Under the pieces are notes generated by a model. The model saw nothing but the letters and a program-made list of their open reading frames with translations. It was not told the origin of the DNA and did no database searches. From Succinivibrionaceae bacterium UBA3769 (lineage in GTDB: Bacteria; Pseudomonadota; Gammaproteobacteria; Enterobacterales; Succinivibrionaceae), in assembly GCA_002372325.1 (NCBI GenBank), contig DFFT01000010.1, positions 1-12,386 of the forward strand: a stretch of 12,386 nucleotides of DNA, read 5' to 3'. This document shows positions 6,608-12,386 of this stretch, piece after piece; the first letter of the stretch is position 1, and every line of letters begins with the position of its first letter. Both the position numbers and the translations under genes were made by a program.

Positions 6608-7276
6608 ATGAAATATCCAAATATTCAGGAAGCGCGTTTTGTTTCCAGACTTAATCGTTTTGCGGCACGGGTGGAGATTAACGGAGAGATCCAGGATGCC
6701 CATGTCAAGAACACCGGCCGCTGCCGGGAGCTTCTGATTCCGGGAGTTCCGGTGTATCTCGTGCGAGCCCCGGGGCCGCTTCGGAAGACCTCCTGGGATC
6801 TGGTCAGCGTTCTCAAGAATAACCGCCTTATGATCAACATGGACAGTCAGGCCCCCAACCGGGTGGCGGCGGAATGGCTGGCAACCCAGGGCTTTGACGA
6901 GGTGCGGCCGGAATTTCCCTTCGGAAAGTCCCGGCTGGATTTCTTCATGCGCCGGGGGGAGACGAACTATCTTATGGAGGTCAAGGGCTGCACCCTGGAG
7001 AAGGACGGCATTGGCTATTTTCCCGATGCGCCTACTGCCCGGGGCGTCCGGCATATCCGGGAGCTTATCCGGGCCCGGGAAAGCGGCTGCGATGCCACGC
7101 TGCTCTTCGTAATTCAGATTAACGGCGTTCATGAGGTGCGTCCCAACGGGGAGACCCATCCGGAGTTTGGCCGGGTCTGGGAGGAAGCCGAAAAGGCCGG
7201 AGTGCGCATTGCCTTTATGGAATGTCAGGTTACTCCGGATTCTCTGGTTTCAGCGGGCTCCTCACTGAAATTCTGA
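6608..7276 (+). CDS. sfsA: SfsA family protein (sugar fermentation stimulation protein A)
   Basis: SfsA was named for stimulating maltose metabolism in E. coli when overexpressed and binds DNA without clear specificity; its true role is unsettled. This copy has 222 residues (E. coli 234). It has the N-terminal OB-like part with HVKNTGRCRELLIPG (32-46), and a PD-(D/E)XK-like core with Asp111 (SRLDFF) and Glu124-x-Lys126 (LMEVKGCTL), followed by the family motif GYFPDAPTARGVRHIRELI. The N-terminal signature is the NTGRC form more typical of clostridial SfsA than the NTGAM form of E. coli, hinting at transfer. An in-frame TAG at 6590-6592 fixes the start at ATG 6608-6610. The Shine-Dalgarno there is weak (AGGCAG near 6596); a strong TAAGGAG at 6571-6577 is too far away and leads to no in-frame start. 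Confidence 0.92.
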   Translation: MKYPNIQEARFVSRLNRFAARVEINGEIQDAHVKNTGRCRELLIPGVPVYLVRAPGPLRKTSWDLVSVLKNNRLMINMDSQAPNRVAAEWLATQGFDEVRPEFPFGKSRLDFFMRRGETNYLMEVKGCTLEKDGIGYFPDAPTARGVRHIRELIRARESGCDATLLFVIQINGVHEVRPNGETHPEFGRVWEEAEKAGVRIAFMECQVTPDSLVSAGSSLKF

Positions 7277-7370
7277 GCATTGCGGGCCGGGGCGCGGGGT
7301 TTCCAGGGACTCTTATATGCGTTTCGGCTCTAATTTTTTGAATGGCATGTTCAGAGTGGAATTGAACTCG

Positions 7371-7401
7371 TATCAGTAACTGATATAGCCTTTTGTATCA
7401 G
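7371..7401. repeat. Perfect palindrome plus a third half-site
   Basis: TATCAGTAACTGATA (7371-7385) is a perfect inverted repeat with 7-base arms around a central A. A further TATCAG occurs at 7396-7401. It could be a protein binding site or a mark of a past insertion. No matching copy was found on the other side of the IS630-like gene. Confidence 0.5.
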
Positions 7402-7732
7402 AGCCTTTCTGGAAAAAACTCGACCTGTGCGGCCATAAAAGTCACCGATGCTATTGCTCGGTTTCGGAATCTCATTTTATGCCGCCTTTGGCAATTCTGC
7501 CATATCATCGCTGGTACAAAACTACGAGCCTCTGCAAATCTTGAAGTAATTCCATTGAGCCCTTCCTCTGACTGAGAAATTGCCATTATCTGCGGCTTGA
7601 CCTCACCTTTAAAAATTCCTGACATCCGTCAGTACAGAACTCCAGTACTTGTTTTCTCTTAACTGCTGCGTCTCGTTGCTTCGGTATCATTTTGTGTTCT
7701 GTGAATCACCTAATACCAATGTCTGCGTTTCT

Positions 7733-7760
7733 ATATTATGATAAGATTTCATCATAGTAT
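7733..7760. promoter_or_regulatory. Operator-like inverted repeat upstream of the IS630-like gene
   Basis: ATATTATGAT (7733-7742) and ATCATAGTAT (7751-7760) match as inverted arms at 9 of 10 positions across an 8-base spacer. The right arm covers the -35 region of the promoter below. A direct copy of TATATTATG (7732-7740) recurs at 7783-7791, just before the ribosome binding site. This layout is what a repressor site looks like, and the downstream gene encodes a helix-turn-helix protein. Confidence 0.5.
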
Positions 7761-7763
7761 TAT

Positions 7764-7772
7764 TGTTATAAA
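7764..7772 (+). promoter_or_regulatory. Extended -10 promoter of the IS630-like gene
   Basis: TGTTATAAA (7764-7772) fits TGnTATAAA. No consensus -35 is present. Transcription would begin near 7779, just ahead of the GGTGGTG ribosome binding site (7791-7797) for ATG 7802. An alternative pair is TTGTTA (7763-7768) and TATTAT (7785-7790), spaced 16, but it would leave almost no leader. Confidence 0.45.
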
Positions 7773-7801
7773 ACCGTCGTTGTATATTATGGTGGTGCGA
7801 G

Positions 7802-9103
7802 ATGCCTAAACATGTAGATCCGATTAAATTGAATGAAACAGATGCTATCAGTCTTAAAGGCATTGCTTCCGGAGACATTCCTGCCGGAGAAGATGTCAAA
7901 AAACGCGCTGGCGTGGTGCTTGAACTCTCCAATGGCACAATGATCAAGGATGTTGCCGGCAAGTTCGGCATGCGGGAGAATACCGTTACTGAAATCCGCA
8001 GAAGATTCCTGAAAAACGGCATGGCAAGTCTTGAAATTGCGGCAAAATCAGGCCGGCCTGCAACATGTATTTCAGCCGAAGAGCTCGAGAAACAGCTGGA
8101 CTCTTTTATTGAATCATTCAAGCATGACAACAACAGGAACCCGACATCCATGGAAGTTTCAAATAGGCTTAACGCCTCTCTCCCTGCCGTCAGAGAAGCA
8201 ATGAAGGCCAGAAATCTGATACAGGAACGTCAGCGTTCATGGGAGATTGCGCTGCTTGGAAATACCGAACCGCGTGTTATTGATTTGGTGGGCATGTATA
8301 TCTCGGGAAGGCAGCAGATTCTCGCAGTGAAAGTAACAGATGGTCAGGTTAACTGCAGTTCCGAGACCCGAAACGTCATGATAACCGGAAGCAGGAGCTT
8401 TGCGGATTCCTGCAAACCGGTAAATACGTCTGCTCATCATTATGAACAGCTGGCTGATTTGCTGGAAGCCTTTGCTGTTTCAAATCCCCGGAACAGAAAA
8501 CGCGGCATGACCTGCGCCGAATTTATCAGAGCTGTTACAGAAGCAAACGGCACCGGCGAGAAGCCCGCATACCATCTGCTTGCCCATGGTTCCCCGATTC
8601 TGGAAAAGAACGGAACCATGCTTCCCTGCGCAGTACTCGCAACCAGCGATGATTTGCCGGAATGGCTTCTGAAGACAAGCCACCTTCTTGACCTTTTGTG
8701 CACAGAATCCGGCAGCATAAGATACTCTGCCAGAATTATCAGCGCTGTGGAGGGATACCTGCGCAGCGCCGATGCAGATTCTGAACCCTTTATCTGGATG
8801 AAAAAACCTGCCGGAGAAACAGAACTGAAAGCTGAACAGGCCTCTGATTCGGGATCACAGAACTTCGCTCCCGGAACCGTGATGGCGGAAATAAAAATCA
8901 TGGGAGATGACGGGCAGTGGATCACTTGCAAAGCCATGCAGGAAACAGGTTTGCGACAAAAGGATATGAAGCCGCACTCTTTGGATTCATACCTCAAAAC
9001 TGTTGATATCATTGAGCAGTCTGTAGCAAACACCAGCCGCGCAGCAGCAAGGGGCATCAATGAGAAGTACCTGAATGAAACCGTTAAAAAAAAATCGAAC
9101 TGA
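7802..9103 (+). CDS. IS630-family transposase-derived protein without the DDE catalytic residues
   Basis: A 433-residue protein in an intact frame. Residues 15-87 resemble the IS630 N-terminus: a helix-turn-helix (SNGTMIKDVAGKFGMRENTV, 43-62) followed by RRRFLKNGMASLEIAAKSGRP. A second helix-turn-helix region covers about 94-140. Beyond this the IS630 fold can still be followed: EPRVIDLVGMYI (156-167), a HYEQLADLLEAFAVS block (213-227), EFIRAVTEA (240-248) and near the end AVEGYLRSADADSEPFIWMK (315-334), which matches the usual AIxxYIxxHNxDPKPFVWTK. The catalytic residues are gone: the VDEKxQ aspartate position reads AVKVTDGQ (175-182), the LxxDNxxTHK position reads HLLAHGSPILEK (258-269), and the glutamate of NxxE is missing near 296-300. 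A 95-residue C-terminal extension is added. Activity as a transposase is unlikely; DNA binding is plausible. No terminal inverted repeats were found. I do not know a named homologue. Confidence 0.65.
   Translation: MPKHVDPIKLNETDAISLKGIASGDIPAGEDVKKRAGVVLELSNGTMIKDVAGKFGMRENTVTEIRRRFLKNGMASLEIAAKSGRPATCISAEELEKQLDSFIESFKHDNNRNPTSMEVSNRLNASLPAVREAMKARNLIQERQRSWEIALLGNTEPRVIDLVGMYISGRQQILAVKVTDGQVNCSSETRNVMITGSRSFADSCKPVNTSAHHYEQLADLLEAFAVSNPRNRKRGMTCAEFIRAVTEANGTGEKPAYHLLAHGSPILEKNGTMLPCAVLATSDDLPEWLLKTSHLLDLLCTESGSIRYSARIISAVEGYLRSADADSEPFIWMKKPAGETELKAEQASDSGSQNFAPGTVMAEIKIMGDDGQWITCKAMQETGLRQKDMKPHSLDSYLKTVDIIEQSVANTSRAAARGINEKYLNETVKKKSN
9086..9094 (+). other. Nine-A tract at the 3' end of the IS630-like gene
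   Basis: A run of nine A lies four codons before the stop. A -1 slip here would bypass the stop at 9101-9103 and add about 34 codons, ending at TAG 9196-9198. A-runs are used for programmed frameshifting in several insertion sequence families. Here it could equally be a lysine-rich tail (KKKSN). Confidence 0.3.
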
Positions 9104-9115
9104 ATTCCGGAGATG

Positions 9116-9264
9116 ATGCCAGTCTCAGACATGCCAGACTGCATGTGAGAACGGACTTGCGCATGTGCTGTTGCCGAAGGATGCCGTTTCTGGAATAGGA
9201 TGTGATGAGTTCCTGTGGAGTCGTACGCTGAGGAGTTACACAGAACAGGCCTTTGCCTGTGTAA
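9116..9264. repeat. Two imperfect hairpins between the IS630-like gene and menE
   Basis: CAGTCT (9120-9125) pairs with AGACTG (9136-9141), extended by ATG/CAT with one bulged base. Farther on, TTACAC (9236-9241) pairs with GTGTAA (9259-9264) and AGGC (9247-9250) with GCCT (9255-9258). Neither is followed by a T-run, so they are weak terminator candidates for the two convergent units. The 210-base interval has no gene and lacks CCGG from 9111 to 9340. Confidence 0.35.
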
Positions 9265-9313
9265 GCGGCCGCATCGCAAACAACATGCTGAATATGATGC
9301 TTCACAGGAACAA

Positions 9314-10879
9314 CTATTTTTTATGATTTTGCCAGAAGGCCCGGGCATATTCCTGAACATCTTTTCTTTTTATCTTCAGGCCCTGATCCCAGGCCGGATT
9401 CCAGGGGATCCAGACCTTGGGAATGCGGACGCGATCCAGAAGGCGGGCGGCCGCGTTTTTCAGGGATTCCCGGATCTCCCGGGGGAGCGGGTCGGGGAGG
9501 CTTTCCCCGTCCTTCTCCTCGGATTCGGGTCGGAATTCCGGAAGCGGCTTTGCGGTTTTTATCACCGCCGCGGCCATGGCGCCCCATTCCGGATCCGGGA
9601 GCGGCACCACCACGGCTTCCCGGATCCCGGGAATTTTCAGGAGCTCCCGTTCCACGCTTTCCGGAGTAATATTCTCCCCGCCGGAAATAAACATGAAATC
9701 CCGGCGTCCCAGAATCCGGAGCCCGTCCTGAGTCATAATTCCCGTATCCCCGGTGGCGAACCAGCCCTCCGGATCCGCAAGAGCGTTGATGGTTCCATCG
9801 TCTCCAAGATAGCCCAGAGCCAGGGACGGCCCCCGGATCAGGACTTCTCCGGCATTTCCCGGAACAGATCCGGAAACGCGGCAGCTCCAGCCGGGAAGCG
9901 GCTTTCCGGAATAGTCCCCGGGGCCTCCCGTGAGCTCCCCCAGAAAGGCGAGAGAGGCGGTTTCGGTCATGGCGTAGGAAACAAAAAGCCGCACCCGGGG
10001 ATAAAGCTCCCGGAACCTCCGAACAATTTCCGGAGAAAGCGGTGCTCCTCCGGCCAGGATCCATTTCAGGGAGCGGAGCTTTTCCGGAGCAGGAGATTCG
10101 TTAACGAGCCGCCAGATCTGGGTAGGCACCAGAGAAAGGGCGGTAGTGCCTGACCGGGCAATGCTGTCCGGGAGGGCAAGCTTCGGATCCCAGACCGTCA
10201 GCGCCGCGCCCGAAACCACTGCCCGGAATATTACCGCCTGCCCTCCGGCATGATTAAGAGGAAGGCTCAGAGCATAACGGTCGCTCGCGGTGAGTCCGAG
10301 AGCCCGGCAGGCGTTTTCCGCGCTTACGAGATGGTTTTTAAGGGAATGAACGATGATCTTGGGAGTACCGGAGGATCCTGAGCTCATAAGGAGATTTGCC
10401 GGAATATCCGGATCGCTCCCGGATAACAGGTCGGTAAATTCAGGAGTTTCCGGCAGTCCCGGAAGCTCCTTATCAGCGGCATCTTCCGGATCGAAGATTA
10501 CTCCGTTTGTTATTTCCCGGATCTCGGCAAGGCGGCTCTCGCATTCCCTGAGAGAGAACGGCAGAACTGTTTTTTTAAGATAAAGAGCTCCCAGAAAGGC
10601 GGCTGCATAGCTGGCATTGCCCCGGGCCGGGAGGAGCGCGGTTTTTCCGGGGAGCTTTTTCAGGAGGGACTGCATGCGGGCGGCTTTTTTCAGGAGATCC
10701 CGCCAGGTGACAGTTTCTGTTCCTGAGTTTGTTTCGTAAATGACGGCGGGGAGATCCGGAGTCAGCCGAACCCGCTCCGGAAAGAATCCCGGAAAAGAGA
10801 GCAGAGGAGCCGGGGCTCCCGGGGTTTTCATGGTTTCCGCTTTCGTACGTTCGCAAGCTGTTTTGTTAAGTTCATCCAT
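9314..10879 (-). CDS. menE: o-Succinylbenzoate-CoA ligase
   Basis: MenE activates o-succinylbenzoate to its CoA thioester with ATP, via an acyl-adenylate, in menaquinone synthesis. The protein has 521 residues, longer than E. coli MenE (451). ANL-superfamily motifs appear in order: the phosphate-binding loop LLMSSGSSGTPKIIVH (163-178), SLPLNHAGGQ (205-214), SYAMTET (301-307), GWFATGDTG (372-380), the hinge GRRDFMFISGGENITPE (391-407) and the C-terminal catalytic-lysine segment GLKIKRKDV (500-508). Extra length comes from about 30 residues at the N-terminus and a charged insert at about 443-465 in the C-terminal domain. ATG 10877-10879 is preceded by AAGGA five bases away, a good ribosome binding site. 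It lies 72 bases after menC and is the last gene of the menB-menC-menE unit seen here. Confidence 0.92.
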   Translation of the reverse strand: MDELNKTACERTKAETMKTPGAPAPLLSFPGFFPERVRLTPDLPAVIYETNSGTETVTWRDLLKKAARMQSLLKKLPGKTALLPARGNASYAAAFLGALYLKKTVLPFSLRECESRLAEIREITNGVIFDPEDAADKELPGLPETPEFTDLLSGSDPDIPANLLMSSGSSGTPKIIVHSLKNHLVSAENACRALGLTASDRYALSLPLNHAGGQAVIFRAVVSGAALTVWDPKLALPDSIARSGTTALSLVPTQIWRLVNESPAPEKLRSLKWILAGGAPLSPEIVRRFRELYPRVRLFVSYAMTETASLAFLGELTGGPGDYSGKPLPGWSCRVSGSVPGNAGEVLIRGPSLALGYLGDDGTINALADPEGWFATGDTGIMTQDGLRILGRRDFMFISGGENITPESVERELLKIPGIREAVVVPLPDPEWGAMAAAVIKTAKPLPEFRPESEEKDGESLPDPLPREIRESLKNAAARLLDRVRIPKVWIPWNPAWDQGLKIKRKDVQEYARAFWQNHKK

Positions 10880-10951
10880 CGCATTCCTTCCGCTGTATGC
10901 ATTCTTCCCGGGGCCGCCTCATCCCTTGTTTGATGTCCCGGCCTCTCTTTT

Positions 10952-11911
10952 CTAAAGCTCCCGGATACAGGCGGCCATGAAGCTCTTCATGGCACGGGCC
11001 TCCTCCGGAAAGTACTTCAGGGTGTCCGTGCCCGAATCTGTTTCAAAACGGGCGGCCAGTCTCCGGATCCAGCCTATTCCCGCAGGGCTTTCAAAGGCCG
11101 ATGACAATACCGGGCGGATCTCCCGGAGGCTCATAAAGCCGGGGGTGAGCGCCGGTTTTATTACCGGCTTTATCCGGTAATGCCGGAGCGCCTCCGGGAG
11201 CTCCGTCCCGGGAAAACGGGCGGCAAACTCCCTCCAGAGAGTGTCCAGCCCCAGGGGGATCCTGAGAGCAAGGCAATCGGAAAGGGCGGGCAGGGGATCC
11301 TCAAACCAGCCCAGAGAGTCTCCCAGAGCGGCGCTAATGCGGCGGGCGTTTTCGGGAGAAAGGCTTCTGTTGCCGTCCGGGTTTATCATGACGCGTCCCC
11401 GGAGTCCCCGGGCGGAGATCTCCCGGAGAAGCTCCTCTATCAGGCAAAGCTCTTCGGAAAGAGGAAAGATCCCCGCCTTGATTTTAATGCCCATGGGGGA
11501 GCCGGAATCCTGTTCGGATCCCCGGGATAAGTCCCGGAGAATGTTATCCAAAAGATCCCCCCGGCGGGCCCGGATTTCCGAAGGCGTCCCGAAAAGGCTG
11601 CAAAGGGGCGGCTTTTCCGGAAGGCCTTTAAGCGGGGACTTCAGCATGGCGGCAGCAAAAAGAGCCTCGGGAGTCTTAAGATCTCCCTCCGGTATTTCCA
11701 TTCCATAATCCCGGCATCTCTGAAACGTCAGAAGATCCCGGAGGATATCCTCCTCCCGGGAGGGAGAAAACCCGGGCAGGGGAGCAAACTCCCCCAGATC
11801 TCCCCCGGGTGAACAGAGGAGGAAGCCCCGGCGTTCCCGGATCTGAAAGCCGTTCTGCGCAAGAGGGGCCTTCAGGGGGATCCGGTACCTGAAAATACGC
11901 TGAATCCGCAC
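10952..11911 (-). CDS. menC: o-Succinylbenzoate synthase
   Basis: MenC dehydrates 2-succinyl-6-hydroxy-2,4-cyclohexadiene-1-carboxylate to o-succinylbenzoate; it belongs to the enolase superfamily. The protein has 319 residues (E. coli 320). The N-terminal cap has GEFAPLPGFS (40-49), as in E. coli. In the barrel the expected residues are present: Lys143-x-Lys145 (GIKIKAG), metal ligands Asp179 (NPDGNRSL), Glu204 (FEDPL) and Asp223 (GLDT), and Lys252 (IKPALTPG), the second general acid/base. SSAFESPAGIGWIRRLA (270-286) is the conserved late motif. The start is GTG 11909-11911; an in-frame TAA two codons upstream leaves no earlier choice. It begins 19 bases after the menB stop, so the two are co-transcribed. 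The ribosome binding site is weak, consistent with coupling to menB. Confidence 0.92.
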   Translation of the reverse strand: MRIQRIFRYRIPLKAPLAQNGFQIRERRGFLLCSPGGDLGEFAPLPGFSPSREEDILRDLLTFQRCRDYGMEIPEGDLKTPEALFAAAMLKSPLKGLPEKPPLCSLFGTPSEIRARRGDLLDNILRDLSRGSEQDSGSPMGIKIKAGIFPLSEELCLIEELLREISARGLRGRVMINPDGNRSLSPENARRISAALGDSLGWFEDPLPALSDCLALRIPLGLDTLWREFAARFPGTELPEALRHYRIKPVIKPALTPGFMSLREIRPVLSSAFESPAGIGWIRRLAARFETDSGTDTLKYFPEEARAMKSFMAACIREL

Positions 11912-11930
11912 GGCTTACGGGCCAGGCTTC

Positions 11931-12386
11931 CTAAGGATTGCGCACAAATTTTGCGAAGTCCGGCTGCCGTTTTTCGTTAAAGGCATTCCGGCCCTCCTGC
12001 CCCTCTGCGGTCATGTAGAAGAGCATGGTGGCATCTCCCGCCAGCTCCTGAAGGCCGGTCTGGCCGTCGCAGTCCGCATTGAGAGCCGCTTTCATGCAGC
12101 GCAGGGCGATGGGGCTGTTTTTCAGGATCTCCCGGCACCATCTTACGGTTTCCTTTTCCAGATCCCTAAGAGGAACCACGGTGTTCACAAGCCCCATTTC
12201 CAGAGCCTCCGCCGCGTTGTACTGCCGGCACAGGAACCAGATCTCCCGGGCCTTTTTCTGTCCCACGATGCGGGCCATGTATGAGGCCCCGAAGCCGCCG
12301 TCGAAGGATCCCACCCGGGGGCCGGTCTGCCCGAAGACGGCATTGTCAGCGGCGATGGTGAGGTCGCATACCAGATGGAGCACATG
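11931..12386 (-). CDS. menB: 1,4-Dihydroxy-2-naphthoyl-CoA synthase, C-terminal part
   Basis: MenB, of the crotonase superfamily, closes the second ring by converting o-succinylbenzoyl-CoA to 1,4-dihydroxy-2-naphthoyl-CoA. The window holds the last 151 codons of a gene that enters from the right edge; the E. coli protein has 285 residues. The first visible residues HVLHLVCDLTIAADNAVFGQ continue the family motif GGGHVLH, so the GTG at 12381-12383 is an internal valine and not a start. VGSFDGGFGASYMARIVGQK includes the active-site SFDGG. The block AREIWFLCRQYNAAEALEMG and the end GRNAFNEKRQPDFAKFVRNP match E. coli almost residue for residue. It is first in the visible menB-menC-menE unit. The promoter is outside the window. 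Confidence 0.96.
   Translation of the reverse strand, partial: HVLHLVCDLTIAADNAVFGQTGPRVGSFDGGFGASYMARIVGQKKAREIWFLCRQYNAAEALEMGLVNTVVPLRDLEKETVRWCREILKNSPIALRCMKAALNADCDGQTGLQELAGDATMLFYMTAEGQEGRNAFNEKRQPDFAKFVRNP

Larger units (their letters stand above)
7277..7801. other. AT-richer gene-free stretch between sfsA and the IS630-like gene
   Basis: About 520 bases of different texture from the surroundings: no CCGG between 7291 and 7868. The minus strand has a 75-codon frame (7398-7625) and a 34-codon frame (7586-7690), overlapping in different phases. Neither has a ribosome binding site or a family signature; they may be remains of a decayed gene. It also holds a perfect palindrome (7371-7385) and, at the right end, the promoter and operator-like repeats of the next gene. 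No terminator for sfsA is evident. Confidence 0.5.

Noticed and set aside
7353..7378. tRNA-like T-loop on the minus strand (GTTCAATTCC)
   Set aside because: The flanking 5-base arms do not pair, there is no acceptor stem or CCA in the right place, and no other tRNA arms are found upstream.
7770..7797. dif-like sequence: TGTATATTATG matches the centre and start of the XerD half of E. coli dif
   Set aside because: The XerC half and the rest of the XerD half do not match; the AT-rich string is better explained as part of the promoter repeats.
7277..9313. Terminal inverted repeats or target duplications bounding the IS630-like gene
   Set aside because: Comparing the left and right flanks by eye gave no convincing pair of inverted ends and no clear TA duplication, so I do not annotate an insertion sequence.
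8440..9360. A 306-codon open frame on the minus strand over the IS630-like gene
   Set aside because: It is antisense to a frame with recognisable transposase-family motifs, shows no domain of its own, and has Cys/Ser-rich content typical of a shadow frame.
12381..12383. GTG as the start codon of menB
   Set aside because: The codon encodes the valine of the conserved GGGHVLH motif, so the real start lies beyond the right edge.

Overview
The window reads as chromosomal DNA of a flagellated, probably anaerobic, menaquinone-using gammaproteobacterium of fairly high GC. RNase E is colinear with the Escherichia coli enzyme through the catalytic half and the membrane-binding helix. MenB is nearly identical to enterobacterial MenB. 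RnfB, FliO and an AAA-ATPase-like/PD-(D/E)XK gene fit an anaerobic gut or rumen lineage such as Succinivibrionaceae. That placement is inference; no rRNA or other definitive marker is present.

Left part, all on the minus strand: the 5' end of an AAA-ATPase-like gene (1-294, cut by the window edge); about 800 bases without a convincing gene but with a row of perfect inverted repeats; fliO (1100-1963) with its own promoter; rnfB (2108-2677) with its own promoter; and rne (2879-5572), which ends in a clear intrinsic terminator and starts behind a structured leader of about 270 bases. fliO and rnfB are each separated here from their usual partner genes.

Middle, plus strand: a small glutaredoxin-like protein (6233-6556) and sfsA (6608-7276), diverging from rne. 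From about 7290 to 9340 the base composition changes: the CCGG tetramer, extremely common in the rest of the window including non-coding DNA, disappears from the flanks and is sparser inside. This stretch holds one long intact reading frame (7802-9103). I read it as an IS630-family transposase descendant that keeps the tandem helix-turn-helix front and the overall fold but has lost the DDE catalytic residues. It sits behind an extended -10 promoter covered by an inverted repeat, which suggests a domesticated, possibly self-regulating DNA-binding protein. This is the most interesting part of the window.

Right part, minus strand: a menaquinone operon in the order menB (partial at the window edge), menC, menE. 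Together these convert 2-succinylcyclohexadiene carboxylate to o-succinylbenzoate (MenC), activate it to the CoA ester (MenE) and close the naphthoquinone ring (MenB).
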